Shown here one piece after another: positions 20,550-29,383 of a DNA stretch of 64,000 nucleotides. This DNA comes from Chromatiaceae bacterium (GTDB taxonomy: Bacteria; Pseudomonadota; Gammaproteobacteria; Chromatiales; Chromatiaceae), in NCBI GenBank assembly GCA_019356535.1, contig CP037918.1, positions 620,001 to 684,000 of the forward strand. Direction: 5' to 3'. Position numbers and translations under genes: made by a program. The stretch's first letter is position 1, and each line of letters begins with the position of its first letter. The notes beneath the pieces are model-generated. The model made no database searches. It worked only from the letters and a program-made list of their open reading frames with translations, and was not told the DNA's origin.

Positions 20550-22844
20550 ATGGCAAACGACAATGTGGTCTCGTTCGAGAAATCGGTAGATCTGGCCAGA
20601 AATCGGCTGGTCGGCAAGCGCTGTCGCCGTGCAGTAGGCTCCATGCAGGACTACCTCCAGAAGGCATTGCCGAGGCTGGTACAGGATCTTTTCGATCGCC
20701 TGGATGACGAGTTCTACGCCATGGCCGACAAATCGGCCAGTGATCTTCTGCAGACGCGTTATTTCGATGCCATGCGCGAACTGCGCAAACACCGGAGTGG
20801 TATCGAGCAGCGTTTCGTGCAGGAGCGCCTGGTAGCCTTCGAACGTTTCTGGGAGGCTGCCCCCCCTCGTGCCGACAAAACCGAAGAACGCGCTTCTTCC
20901 CTGGCCGAGAATGAATTGTCCCTGGTCGAAGAAGATGCGCTGGAAGAGGAGCTGGCGATCTCCTCGGTGATCTCCAAGGCGGAGAACCGTTATTACCGGA
21001 CACTGTTTGCACTGAACAAGCGTTTTGCGGCCATTCACCGGGTAGAGGAATTCGATGTTGCCAGTAACCCCGTGGGGCCGAGGGCGCTGACGGAAGGGTT
21101 TTCCGATGCCTTGTCCGGTTGGCAGAGCGAAACCGACGTTCGCCTGATCGTCTATAAACTGTTCGATCGTTACGTCATGGCTTATGTCGGGGGCATCTAC
21201 GATGCACTCAACGACATCCTGGTCGACAACGACATATTGCCGCGCATCTCGCAGCGCATACGCCGTAATCCGGTAGCGCCTTCTGTTCAGCATGTGCGCT
21301 CCGAACAGCGGGGTGAGGCGGGTGGTGCCGGTTTCGATCTCGAAATGCTGAATATGCTCGGCCGGATGTTGAGTGAGCGGCGGCGTGCCGAAGACCGTAT
21401 TCCCTGGTATGCGCGTGCCGACAGTACGCCCCAGTTACCACAGATACCGACCAGCGAACTGCTGGGTGCGCTCGACGAGATACAGCGCTATACGCTGAAC
21501 ACGGCGCCGCCCGATCTGGCCAGTCTGCGCGAACTGCAAGAGGAGTTGATGCGGAGTCTCGGCCGCGAACTGGATGTCGGCTCACCCGAGCGACCGATGA
21601 AGCGGCTGGGTGAAAGTGACCGCAGCATGCTCGATGTCATGGAGCTGCTGTTCGATTTCATACTGGGCGACGAGAACCTGTCCGAGCCTATGAAGGCCCT
21701 GCTGGGGCGTCTGCAGATCCCGTTGCTCAAGGTGGGATTGCGCGACCGGCGTTTCTTCACTGACGCACGGCATCCGGCTCGGCGATTCCTCAATAACCTG
21801 GCGCGTGCCGGCCTGGCCTGGATCGATGACGGGGATCGTTCGGTGAGCAGCCCCTATGGGCGCATCGAATCGGCAGTGATGCGCATTCTCAGTGACTTCG
21901 ACGACGACATCGGTGTCTTCGAGAAGGTCAACGAAGAATTCGAAGGCTGGCTCGAGCGAGAGCAGAAGCATGCACAGATCGCCGAGCGGCGCCTGACCCA
22001 GGCCCGCGAAGGACAGGAACAGCTGCACCTGGCTCGCGTGCGGGTTGCCGGAGAGATCCAGCGACTGCTCGATGACTGTGCGCCGTCCGATTGCCGCGTG
22101 CCCGAAGTGGTCGAACGCCTGCTCACCGAGGGCTGGCGTGATGTCATGTTGCTGGCGCTGTTGCGCGAGGGGGAAGACAGCGAGCAATGGCAACAGGCCC
22201 TGGATCTGGCCGGGCGGCTGGTTTGGAGCGTGCAGCCCAAGCACGAACCGACCGAACGCCAGCGTCTGCTCAAGGCCATTCCCGAGCTCTTGAGTGGCCT
22301 GCGCGAGGGACTGAACAATATTTCCTTCGATCCGCACAAGGCGGGACGCCTGTTCAAGGCGCTGCAGGCCTGTCATATCGCTGCCTTGAGGGGCAACTGG
22401 ATCGATGAACACGCTGGCAAGTCAGCCGCTGCCCCGGAAGGTGCACGGAAGACGACCGAGGGCAACGGGCGGAGCGGGGATCCTGTCCAAAGCGAACTGG
22501 CGCCGCAGGATGTGGTGGCCGAGGAACTGCCGTCCCCGCCGCCTGACGAGTTTTTGCAGGCGGCCCAGGCGTTGACACCGGGTGCCTGGCTGGAATGGAC
22601 CGATGAGTCGGGTCGCGAGTTGCGTGGCAAGCTGTCCTGGCGCAGCCAGCTCACCGGCAATTGTGTGTTCGTCGACCGCCGTGGCATGAAGCTGGCGGAA
22701 CTGGGCTGTGAGGAGCTGGCCGCGATGCTGCGCGAGGGGCGGGCGCGCCAGCTCGAGGACCTGAATACGCCGCTGATGGATCGTGCCCTCAATGCCATGC
22801 TCGAGGTGCTCAAGCGCACTGAACCGGCGCCACGCACCCACTGA
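20550..22844 (+). CDS. DUF1631 family protein
   Basis: This 764-residue protein is soluble by its composition and highly charged. N-terminal helical similarity to DUF1631 runs through VGSMQDYLQKALPRLVQDLFDRLDDEFYAMAD and LTEGFSDAL. A C-terminal small beta domain (ALTPGAWLEWTDESGRELRGKLSW...GNCVFVDRRGMKLAEL) looks PilZ-like but lacks an obvious RxxxR c-di-GMP signature. Homologues are sometimes mislabelled thymidine phosphorylase, and no such catalytic motif is seen. Two CRP-type palindromes lie upstream, and a MITE copy is inserted 14 bases after the stop. Function unknown; a link to cell-surface or c-di-GMP signalling is inference. Confidence 0.8.
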   Translation: MANDNVVSFEKSVDLARNRLVGKRCRRAVGSMQDYLQKALPRLVQDLFDRLDDEFYAMADKSASDLLQTRYFDAMRELRKHRSGIEQRFVQERLVAFERFWEAAPPRADKTEERASSLAENELSLVEEDALEEELAISSVISKAENRYYRTLFALNKRFAAIHRVEEFDVASNPVGPRALTEGFSDALSGWQSETDVRLIVYKLFDRYVMAYVGGIYDALNDILVDNDILPRISQRIRRNPVAPSVQHVRSEQRGEAGGAGFDLEMLNMLGRMLSERRRAEDRIPWYARADSTPQLPQIPTSELLGALDEIQRYTLNTAPPDLASLRELQEELMRSLGRELDVGSPERPMKRLGESDRSMLDVMELLFDFILGDENLSEPMKALLGRLQIPLLKVGLRDRRFFTDARHPARRFLNNLARAGLAWIDDGDRSVSSPYGRIESAVMRILSDFDDDIGVFEKVNEEFEGWLEREQKHAQIAERRLTQAREGQEQLHLARVRVAGEIQRLLDDCAPSDCRVPEVVERLLTEGWRDVMLLALLREGEDSEQWQQALDLAGRLVWSVQPKHEPTERQRLLKAIPELLSGLREGLNNISFDPHKAGRLFKALQACHIAALRGNWIDEHAGKSAAAPEGARKTTEGNGRSGDPVQSELAPQDVVAEELPSPPPDEFLQAAQALTPGAWLEWTDESGRELRGKLSWRSQLTGNCVFVDRRGMKLAELGCEELAAMLREGRARQLEDLNTPLMDRALNAMLEVLKRTEPAPRTH

Positions 22845-22860
22845 TCGCGTGCCTTCGTTA

Positions 22861-23122
22861 CTGAGACAACCCTAAGTAAAGCAACGCTCAGAGCGCTCTG
22901 CCTGTTCCGGATCAAGGCGCGGCCCGCAGGCAATGGCAGGCCCTTGGCCAGGGCCGCAACACAGAGCCGGGACAGGCAGAGCACTCCCCGTGGGCGGGCC
23001 TCAGGGCGCCCCTCCACGGTGTTGCGCTGGCTTGACACGGAATGACCATGCCTGCGCCAGCGCGCCTTGTGGCTGAACGCCCTGAGACCCGCTGAGGGTC
23101 GCTTTACTTAGGGTTGTCTCAG
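22861..23122. mobile_element. MITE copy 1 (262 bp)
   Basis: This non-coding element has perfect 22-base terminal inverted repeats beginning CTGAGACAACCCTAAG and ending CTTAGGGTTGTCTCAG. It is bounded on both sides by TA. An internal inverted repeat (AGAGCGCTCTGCCTG near 22890 and CAGGCAGAGC near 22973) makes it highly foldable. About 90% identity to a second copy at 25603-25865 in the same orientation shows recent mobility. It encodes no transposase. A TA target duplication would fit an IS630/Tc1-type parent (inference). Confidence 0.85.
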
Positions 23123-23133
23123 TACAATGCGCA

Positions 23134-23163
23134 TGCCGACCAGGACCCTGGTCGGCATTTTTT
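23134..23163 (+). terminator. Terminator just upstream of the FKBP gene
   Basis: A ten-base stem TGCCGACCAG / CTGGTCGGCA with loop GACC is followed by six T. It ends only 15 bases before the FKBP start codon. It may be the original DUF1631 terminator displaced by the MITE, or an attenuator for the FKBP-nadC unit. Confidence 0.85.
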
Positions 23164-23177
23164 CGTGGGAGATACGC

Positions 23178-23522
23178 ATGAGTGAAAAGATCAGTGACAG
23201 TGGCCTCAAGTACGAAGACCTGGTCGAGGGTGAGGGCGCGGTGGCTGAGCCGGGGCAGCGGGTCTCGGTGCATTACACCGGCTGGTTGGAAGACGGGACC
23301 AAGTTCGATTCCAGCGTCGATCGCAACGAGCCGTTCCAGTTCGCGCTGGGACGCGGCATGGTGATCCGTGGCTGGGACGAGGGCGTGGCCGGGATGAAGG
23401 TGGGCGGCAGGCGCCGGCTGGTGATTCCGCCGCACTTGGGCTATGGCGCCCAGGGGGCGGGTGGGGTGATCCCGCCGAATGCCACCCTGGTATTCGAAGT
23501 GGAACTGCTCGATATCCTCTGA
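23178..23522 (+). CDS. FKBP-type peptidyl-prolyl isomerase
   Basis: This 114-residue single-domain FKBP has [46 protein letters not shown] and [24 protein letters not shown], all core FK506-binding fold residues. No signal peptide is seen, so it is probably cytoplasmic. The ATG was chosen for the MSEKISD start with GGGAGA upstream. The stop overlaps the nadC start (TGATG). No promoter fits between the upstream terminator and the start. Confidence 0.93.
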   Translation: MSEKISDSGLKYEDLVEGEGAVAEPGQRVSVHYTGWLEDGTKFDSSVDRNEPFQFALGRGMVIRGWDEGVAGMKVGGRRRLVIPPHLGYGAQGAGGVIPPNATLVFEVELLDIL

Positions 23523-24364
23523 TGAAACCGAATGCCGCGGAGATTGCCCGCCAGGTAGCGCAGGCCCTGCGCGAGGACCTGGGCGAGGGTGACCTGACTG
23601 CGCAGCTCGTGCCCGCGACGGTGCAGGCGCAGGCCACGGTGATCGCACGAGAACCGGCGGTGCTGTGCGGCCGCGACTGGTTGGATGAGGTGCTGCGTCA
23701 GGTCGATCCTGCCTGCCGTGCGGAATGGACCGTTGCGGACGGCGAAGCGTTGACGCCCGATCAGCCCCTGTGTCGTCTTCAAGGGCCGGCGCGCAGCCTG
23801 CTCACCGCCGAACGCACCGCGCTCAATTTTCTGCAGACCCTGTCGGGTACCGCCACCCTGGCGGCGCGCTATGTGCAGGCCGTGGCCGGTACCGGCGCGC
23901 GCATTCTGGATACCCGCAAGACGGTTCCCGGGCTACGCCTGGCGCAGAAATACGCGGTGCGTTGCGGTGGTGCCAGCAACCATCGCATCGGCCTGTTTGA
24001 TGCCATCCTCATCAAGGAGAACCACATCGCGGCAGCCGGGTCCATTGCGGGCGCGCTGGCCGCCGCGCAGCGCATCCGCGAGGACCTGGGGCGGCCGGTG
24101 GAGATCGAGATCGAGGTCGAGGACCTGGCACAGCTCGAGGAGGCGCTGGCACAGGGTGCGCAGCGCGTGCTGCTCGACAACTTTGACCTGCCGGCCTTGC
24201 ATGAGGCCGTGCGTCTGAATGCCGGGCGCGCCCGCCTGGAGGCCTCGGGCGGGGTCGACCTGGAGACTGTGCGCGCCATCGCCGAGACCGGGGTGGACGA
24301 TATCTCGGTTGGCGCCCTGACCAAGGACGTGCACGCGGTCGATCTCTCGATGCGCTTTACCTGA
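23522..24364 (+). CDS. nadC: Quinolinate phosphoribosyltransferase
   Basis: This 280-residue enzyme of de novo NAD synthesis converts quinolinate and PRPP to nicotinate mononucleotide. Conserved stretches include [56 protein letters not shown] and the C-terminal [25 protein letters not shown]. It is translationally coupled to the FKBP gene. nadA and nadB are not in the window. It converges with the DinB/FGE gene, with no gap. Confidence 0.96.
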   Translation: MKPNAAEIARQVAQALREDLGEGDLTAQLVPATVQAQATVIAREPAVLCGRDWLDEVLRQVDPACRAEWTVADGEALTPDQPLCRLQGPARSLLTAERTALNFLQTLSGTATLAARYVQAVAGTGARILDTRKTVPGLRLAQKYAVRCGGASNHRIGLFDAILIKENHIAAAGSIAGALAAAQRIREDLGRPVEIEIEVEDLAQLEEALAQGAQRVLLDNFDLPALHEAVRLNAGRARLEASGGVDLETVRAIAETGVDDISVGALTKDVHAVDLSMRFT

Positions 24365-25564
24365 CTATTCCCAGAACGCCGGCCCCGGCGGCAGCACCAG
24401 ACGCAGGCCGGCGAAGCCGGTCTCTGCGTCGGCGGGCGCGCCGATGCGGAAGCTGGCACGCCGCACCGCCGGTTGGCTGTGCAACGAGGCGCCGCGCTGC
24501 ACGTTCCAACCCGCGCCCAGTCCCGGGCTGGCCAGTTCGGGATCCTCGGGCGCCTGGTAGGCATCGTAGGCCTCGAAGGGGTTGGCGCACCATTCGCGGA
24601 CTCGCCCGGTGTCTTCCAGCAGGCCCAGCCGGGCCGCGGTTTCCCACTGGTACTCGTGTTGCAGCACCGCCCCCTCCAGTTCCTCGATCTGCGCCGAGGC
24701 CCAGGCGGCGAAGGCGCGCGCCTCGTGAACATTGATGCCGGCGACCGGTTCATCCGGCGCCAGGTCGGCCGGTCCCTTGATGCCCACGCCGTACCAGTGT
24801 CCCTGGGCATCGCGTCGCCAGTGCCAAGGCGCGGTACGCTCGTGCCGTGCCAGCCAGTCCTGTCCGGCGGCATCCCACCAGTCGGTGTTCTCGTAGCCGC
24901 CGTCTTCGATGAAGGCCAGGAACTCGGCGTTGCTCACCGGCCGTTTCTGGATGCGGAAGGCGTGCAGTTCGACTACCTGCACCGGCTGCTCGCAATCGGT
25001 GACTACGCCCTCGCGGGCACCGATGCGGTAATGGCCCTGGTCGATGCGCTGGCTGTCCGCTACCGGGCGGCGGGCCAGCAGGGGCTGGCTGACCACGTAC
25101 TCGTCGTGTTCCCGGTGCAAGGTGCGCGCTTGGGTGACTGCCAGCAGGGCTTCGTAGCTCAGGGCGTGGCGCTGTACCAGCCAGGCGGGCAACCAGCCGC
25201 CCTCGAGCAGGGGGTGTTCCGGCAGGAAGCGGGGGTTGGCCAGCAGGGTCATGTGGTGATCGAAGATCTCCAGCGCCCAGTTGAGCAGGTGCTCCTGGGG
25301 TGGCAGTTGTGCGAACAGGGTCTCGTCGGGCACCACGTCGTGTGCAAAGAAATGGCGCACCCGGCCGCTCAGGTCGTGGTCGTCGAACAGGTGTCCGCGC
25401 AGCAGGTGGGTTTCCAGGTACACAGCGCGTCCCAGCAGCCAGCCGGCGGCTGGCAGCCGTGGGTGGAAGGGGCGGTTCACATCGCGTGCGGGCAGGGCCT
25501 CGACGAGCTGTACAAGGCGTTCGTGTATCCCGGCGAGCGCGCCGAGGGTCTGGGCTGGAATCAT
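24365..25564 (-). CDS. DinB/FGE-sulfatase domain protein, EgtB-like with altered iron site
   Basis: This 399-residue protein has an N-terminal DinB-like four-helix part (residues 1-170) and a C-terminal formylglycine-generating-enzyme-like domain (FRIQKRPVSNAEFLAFIEDGGYE, QWETAARLG, FRIGAPADAETGFAGLRLVLP). This is the layout of EgtB/OvoA-type non-heme iron sulfoxide synthases. The usual HxxxHxE ligand motif reads H-ALS-Y-E-A here, so one iron-binding histidine and the glutamate are missing. The start MIPAQTLG was chosen because the longer frame enters the MITE. No egtD is nearby. Ergothioneine synthesis is therefore doubtful. Confidence 0.72.
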   Translation of the reverse strand: MIPAQTLGALAGIHERLVQLVEALPARDVNRPFHPRLPAAGWLLGRAVYLETHLLRGHLFDDHDLSGRVRHFFAHDVVPDETLFAQLPPQEHLLNWALEIFDHHMTLLANPRFLPEHPLLEGGWLPAWLVQRHALSYEALLAVTQARTLHREHDEYVVSQPLLARRPVADSQRIDQGHYRIGAREGVVTDCEQPVQVVELHAFRIQKRPVSNAEFLAFIEDGGYENTDWWDAAGQDWLARHERTAPWHWRRDAQGHWYGVGIKGPADLAPDEPVAGINVHEARAFAAWASAQIEELEGAVLQHEYQWETAARLGLLEDTGRVREWCANPFEAYDAYQAPEDPELASPGLGAGWNVQRGASLHSQPAVRRASFRIGAPADAETGFAGLRLVLPPGPAFWE

Positions 25565-25602
25565 GCGACAGCCTTCCGTGAGCGGGAGAGGCGCCGATCT
25601 TA

Positions 25603-25865
25603 CTGAGACAACCCTAAGTAAAGCAACGCTCAGAGCGCTCTGCCTGTTCCGGATCAAGGCGCGGCCCGCAGGCAATGGCAGGCCCTTGGCAAGGGCCGCA
25701 ACACAGAGCCGGGACATGCAGAGCGCTCCCGGTGGGCGGGCCTCTGGGCGTCCATCCACGGTGTTGCGCTGGCTTGACATGGAATGGCCATGCCTGCTGC
25801 TTGTGCGCCTTGTGGCTGAACGCCCTGAGACCCGCTGAGTGCTGCTTTACTTGGGGTTGTCTCAG
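25603..25865. mobile_element. MITE copy 2 (263 bp)
   Basis: This is the second copy of the 22-base-TIR element, with one mismatch in its right repeat and TA on both flanks. It lies between the second chemoreceptor gene and the DinB/FGE gene, both on the minus strand, 38 bases before the latter's start. It therefore probably splits a former operon or modifies expression of the downstream gene. Confidence 0.85.
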
Positions 25866-25895
25866 TAACCCAGCGCAGCGCGGAGGTGTGCCGGT

Positions 25896-27926
25896 TCAGC
25901 CGTACAGGCGGAATCGCGAGGAGGCCTCGCGCAGGCGTGCCGCCGCCTCATCCAGGTCCTCGCTGGCCGCCGAGACCTCCTCGGCCAGGCGGTAGGTGGC
26001 CTGAGAGGAGTCGTTGATCTGCACCATGGTGTGGTTGATCTCTTCGGTGGCCACGCTCTGCTCCTCGGCGGCGGTAGCGATCTGAGCGCTCATGTCGTTG
26101 ATGCGCCCGATGGCCTGGCTGATGGCTTCCAATGCTTCATTGGTGCGGTGTGCCTCGGCCACGCCTTCGCGGGCCTTTTCCTTGCTGGCCTGCATTACCT
26201 CGACTGCCTGGCGGGTCCCGTTCTGCAGGCGCTCGATCATGTTGTGGATCTCTTCGGTCGATTGCTGGGTGCGTGAGGCGAGGGTGCGCACCTCGTCGGC
26301 GACCACCGCGAAGCCACGTCCCTGTTCGCCGGCACGTGCAGCTTCGATGGCGGCGTTGAGTGCCAGCAGGTTGGTCTGCTCGGCGATCGAGCGGATGACC
26401 TCCAGGACGGTGCCGATCTCCACGCTGCCGGCCTCCACCTTGCCTACTACGCCGGCCGCATGCTCCACCTCGTTGGCCAGTGACTCGATAGCCTGGGCGT
26501 TGTGCAGCACGATCTCCCGTCCGCGGCCGACCAGTTCGTGGGCCTCGGTGGTTGCCTCGGCGGTCTGTGCCGAGCTGCGGGCGATTTCCTGCACAGTGGC
26601 GGCCATTTCGTTGATAGCGGTGGCCACCTGGCTGACCTGCAACTGCTGCTGGTTCATCGCCTCGCGCGTCTGTTCGGTGATCGCCGCGATGCGTCCCGAG
26701 GCATCGGAAACGGCATCGCCAGCCTGTACCATACCGGCCACCAGGCTGTTGACCGACTCGGCCATGTGGTTGATGGCGTCCTGTACCTCGACCATCTCGT
26801 CACGAGTGGGGATGGCCACGCGGACCGAGAGATCACCCGCTGCGACCTGGCTGGCGCCCTCGCGGATGTGGCGGATGGTCTGCATGATGTTGTGGTAGAA
26901 ACCACCGCCGAACCAGCCCATCAGCAACAGGACGAAGATGGTGATGACTGCAGCGCTGAGGATTTCGCGTTCGGCTGCCGCGATCCGGTATGCCAGATCC
27001 TGTGCCAGGACCTGTGCTGCCTGGTCGAAGGCAGCAAAGGCCTTGTCGATGGCCACAGTGCCGGTATCGAAAACCTCGCTGGGCGCGATCTGCAGCTGCT
27101 CCGGGGTCAGCAGGCGCTCACGAACGAACCGGACATAGTCCGCAAGCGCCTCGGCGGCGGATTGCATGGGTTGCGTGATTGACTGGTACAGCTCCGGGCT
27201 CTTGGCGCGGGCATGCGTGAGCTTGCGATCCAGGTCGTCGAGGTGATGCTCCAGGGTGCTGACCTGGTTGCTCAGGCGGGTGAAGGTCTCGGGGGTGAAT
27301 CCACCCTGGGCTGCCGCTCCGGTGCTCAGGCCACGCGTGCGTCCCGCGTATTCGGCGGCCAGCAGCAGGTCCTCGGTGATCCCCCGGGTGAGCAGGGCGA
27401 AACCCAGCGTCGGGTCGGTGCTCAGACCCGATTCGTCGTTGACGTGGACCATCAAGGCATGCAGATCCATGATCATGCTGGTGTGGTGTTCGAAGGACCG
27501 GGCCGGCGTTTCGTTTGCCTGCTGTTGCAGCAGGGCACGCCAGGCCTCGGCGATCTGTCGGGCGCGATCACCGGTGGCCAGTGCGGCGCCATCCTGCGCA
27601 TCCAGGGCCAGCCAGGTCTTCATCGCTGAATCGACGGCAACTCGCTTGGTGTCCAGCCTTGCCAGGGAATCCTTGTCGCCGTGCAGCGCCCCTTGCGAGA
27701 GCCCCCGGTGCTGCGGAATCAGACCGAACACCCTGCGAGCCGTCTGCAGGTATTGCAATCCCTGCTGCTCGCGATGCATGCGATGCAGGGCCTCCTGGGC
27801 ATGGGAGAAGTCCAGCCACAACAGGTAACTGACCGGGATGAGAAACATGACCACGGTCAGAAGGATTTTGCCTGAGTACGAAAGACGCCCGATAATGGCC
27901 TCGGCAGGGGCAAACAGCCGTTTCAT
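25896..27926 (-). CDS. Methyl-accepting chemotaxis protein
   Basis: This is a 676-residue receptor. Membrane helix 1 is near residues 20-38 ([18 protein letters not shown]). A long helical periplasmic sensor of about 260 residues follows, then helix 2 near 315-335 ([20 protein letters not shown]), HAMP, and the signalling domain with [32 protein letters not shown] split around the hairpin tip. The C-terminus (SSRFRLYG) has no CheR-docking pentapeptide, unlike the receptor at 8.4-11.1 kb. A sigma-28-like promoter precedes it. Ligand unknown. Confidence 0.92.
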   Translation of the reverse strand: MKRLFAPAEAIIGRLSYSGKILLTVVMFLIPVSYLLWLDFSHAQEALHRMHREQQGLQYLQTARRVFGLIPQHRGLSQGALHGDKDSLARLDTKRVAVDSAMKTWLALDAQDGAALATGDRARQIAEAWRALLQQQANETPARSFEHHTSMIMDLHALMVHVNDESGLSTDPTLGFALLTRGITEDLLLAAEYAGRTRGLSTGAAAQGGFTPETFTRLSNQVSTLEHHLDDLDRKLTHARAKSPELYQSITQPMQSAAEALADYVRFVRERLLTPEQLQIAPSEVFDTGTVAIDKAFAAFDQAAQVLAQDLAYRIAAAEREILSAAVITIFVLLLMGWFGGGFYHNIMQTIRHIREGASQVAAGDLSVRVAIPTRDEMVEVQDAINHMAESVNSLVAGMVQAGDAVSDASGRIAAITEQTREAMNQQQLQVSQVATAINEMAATVQEIARSSAQTAEATTEAHELVGRGREIVLHNAQAIESLANEVEHAAGVVGKVEAGSVEIGTVLEVIRSIAEQTNLLALNAAIEAARAGEQGRGFAVVADEVRTLASRTQQSTEEIHNMIERLQNGTRQAVEVMQASKEKAREGVAEAHRTNEALEAISQAIGRINDMSAQIATAAEEQSVATEEINHTMVQINDSSQATYRLAEEVSAASEDLDEAAARLREASSRFRLYG

Positions 27927-27965
27927 TTGGTTCCATCTCCAGACAGGTGACCGGAATTGCTGGAT

Positions 27966-27992
27966 ATAGCGACCTGTTCCCGCCCTTCTTTA
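27966..27992 (-). promoter_or_regulatory. Sigma-28 (FliA)-like promoter of chemoreceptor
   Basis: On the minus strand TAAAGAAG, exactly 11 bases, then GTCGCTAT matches the flagellar TAAAGTTT-N11-GCCGATAA layout, with three -10 mismatches. It lies 40 bases before the start codon. Confidence 0.5.
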
Positions 27993-28011
27993 AACCTTTG
28001 AGGAACATTGT

Positions 28012-28500
28012 GTGAATATTGCGAAGAATTGCGTGGTGGCGGCCGATTTCCGGCTGTTCGACAAGGCCGGCGAGCTGATCGATTCCTCCGACAGCAACGG
28101 TCCCCTGGTATATCTGCATGGTGCGGAACAACTGTTGCCGGCGCTCGAGGCTGCGCTGGATGGGCATGCCGTAGGCGACGAGCTGATGGTGGAGCTGACT
28201 CCCGAGCAGGCCTTTGGTGATCATGATCCGAGCCTGGTGGACAAGGCACCGCGCGCCAATTTCCCAGGCGTGGATCACATCGAGCCGGGCATGCGTTTCC
28301 AGACTCAGCTGCCAGATGGCACGCCCATGGTGGTCACCGTCACTGCGGTGGACGATGAATGGGTCACTGTCGACGGCAATCACGAACTGGCCGGCAAGGA
28401 CCTGCGTTTCGAGCTGAAGGTGGTCGCGGTGCGCGAGGCCACGGAGGAAGAGCTGGCGCACGGCCATGCCCATGGTCTGGACGGTAGCGAGGGGCACTGA
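28012..28500 (+). CDS. SlyD-like FKBP peptidyl-prolyl isomerase
   Basis: This 162-residue protein has the FKBP core with an IF (insert-in-flap) domain: LVYLHGAEQLLPALEAALDGHAVGDE, ELTPEQAFGDHDPSLV, then VDGNHELAGKDLRFEL near residues 122-137. The tail AHGHAHGLDGSEGH is short and His-containing, so metal binding may be weaker than in E. coli SlyD. It is a cytoplasmic chaperone/isomerase. A GTG start follows AGGAAC. Confidence 0.9.
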   Translation: MNIAKNCVVAADFRLFDKAGELIDSSDSNGPLVYLHGAEQLLPALEAALDGHAVGDELMVELTPEQAFGDHDPSLVDKAPRANFPGVDHIEPGMRFQTQLPDGTPMVVTVTAVDDEWVTVDGNHELAGKDLRFELKVVAVREATEEELAHGHAHGLDGSEGH

Positions 28501-28545
28501 AGAGGATCCTTCCCGGGCCGAAGGGTTGCGGGGACGCCGCTCCTG

Positions 28546-28585
28546 CCGTAGGAGGCCTGTCCTTGGGCCGAACATTCGTGGCGAG
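28546..28585. repeat. REP-like dispersed repeat, copy 1
   Basis: A 40-base segment beginning CCGTAGGAGGCC and ending TGGCGAG is 33/40 identical to 42051-42090. All differences are transitions, and the GGCC...GGCC hairpin is preserved. The similarity extends upstream to about 28512 in weaker form. It sits between the convergent SlyD-like and glutaredoxin genes, a typical REP location. Confidence 0.6.
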
Positions 28586-28607
28586 GATGCCGCCCCTGCG
28601 GGCGGCC

Positions 28608-28979
28608 TCAGGCCTTGCCGAAACGTTCTTCCAGCCAGGCGACGATATCGCTGGATTCGTAGAGCCAGCGGATCTTGCCGTCTTCCTCGATGCGCAGGCA
28701 GGGCACCTTGTGCTGGCCGCCCTGTTCGATCAGTTCCGCCCGGTATCGCGGGTCGTTCAGGGCATCGCGCAACTCGATATTCAGGCCGAGTCGGTGGATG
28801 GTGCGGCGTACCTTGACACAGAAGGGGCAGAGCCGAAACTGGTAGAGCGCCAGGTTCGCAGTCTGTGCGTCCAGCGCGGCCTGTTCTTCAGGCGTGTGCT
28901 GTGGTGGCTTCGGGCGGGTGAGCCAGTCGCCGAACAGGATGAGCTGACCGAGCACCCAGCGGATGGCGCGCAGGATCAT
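28608..28979 (-). CDS. Glutaredoxin-like protein with N-terminal hydrophobic helix
   Basis: This 123-residue protein has an N-terminal hydrophobic stretch (LRAIRWVLGQLILFGDWL), a linker, then a glutaredoxin/GST N-terminal fold with the dithiol motif CPFC in YQFRLCPFCVKVRR and the cis-Pro HKVPCLRIE. It probably associates with the inner membrane. The start overlaps the bolA stop (ATGA). A BolA-glutaredoxin pairing is known to carry [2Fe-2S] clusters, but those partners are usually monothiol CGFS glutaredoxins, so a direct complex here is inference. Confidence 0.88.
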   Translation of the reverse strand: MILRAIRWVLGQLILFGDWLTRPKPPQHTPEEQAALDAQTANLALYQFRLCPFCVKVRRTIHRLGLNIELRDALNDPRYRAELIEQGGQHKVPCLRIEEDGKIRWLYESSDIVAWLEERFGKA

Positions 28980-29290
28980 GACTTGCCGCCTCCCAGGCAG
29001 GGTGGCGAGTCAGGCGACTGCCCACCTTTGGCAAACCATTCCTCGGGAGTCATGGTGTGCAGGGCCAGGGCATGGATGGTGTCCATGATCTCTCCGGCAA
29101 GGACCTGATTGACCGCGCGGTGACGCTGGATCAGCGACTGGCCGGCAAAGGCCTCGGTGACCAGGGTCACTTTGAAGTGCGATTGCGCATCTTCGGGCAC
29201 GTTGTGCATGTGGCTCTCGTCGATCACCTCAAGGTGCAGCGGCGTGAAGGCGTCTTTCAGGGCCTGTTCGATTCTCTCCTGCATGCGCAT
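28976..29290 (-). CDS. bolA: BolA family protein
   Basis: This 104-residue protein has the BolA fold: ERIEQALKDAFTPLHLEVIDESHMHN, FKVTLVTEAFAGQSLIQRHRAVNQVLAGE and MDTIHALALHTMTPEEW. The conserved HN near residue 29 and the RHR helix are present. It is linked to iron-sulfur trafficking and to the shift from motile to sessile growth. It is translationally coupled to the glutaredoxin-like gene. A second ATG two codons in is possible. Confidence 0.92.
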   Translation of the reverse strand: MRMQERIEQALKDAFTPLHLEVIDESHMHNVPEDAQSHFKVTLVTEAFAGQSLIQRHRAVNQVLAGEIMDTIHALALHTMTPEEWFAKGGQSPDSPPCLGGGKS

Positions 29291-29334
29291 GGCAGAGGCT
29301 CCAGTCGGTATTCGGGAAGACGATTCTGGGGGGC

Positions 29335-29360
29335 GCCGGGTGTGCGCATCAACCCGGCGG
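29335..29360. other. Hairpin between fumarase and bolA genes
   Basis: CGCCGGGT pairs with ACCCGGCG around a ten-base loop. No T-run follows on either strand, so it is not a standard intrinsic terminator. Confidence 0.35.
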
Positions 29361-29383
29361 GCCTGGGGGAACTGTGGGATAGC

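Noticed and set aside
22861-23122. Coding sequence within the MITE joining nearby genes
   Set aside because: Open frames cross the element (including a 5' extension of the DinB/FGE gene in copy 2), but the same peptide arises from both copies, lacks any start signal and ends at the element border.
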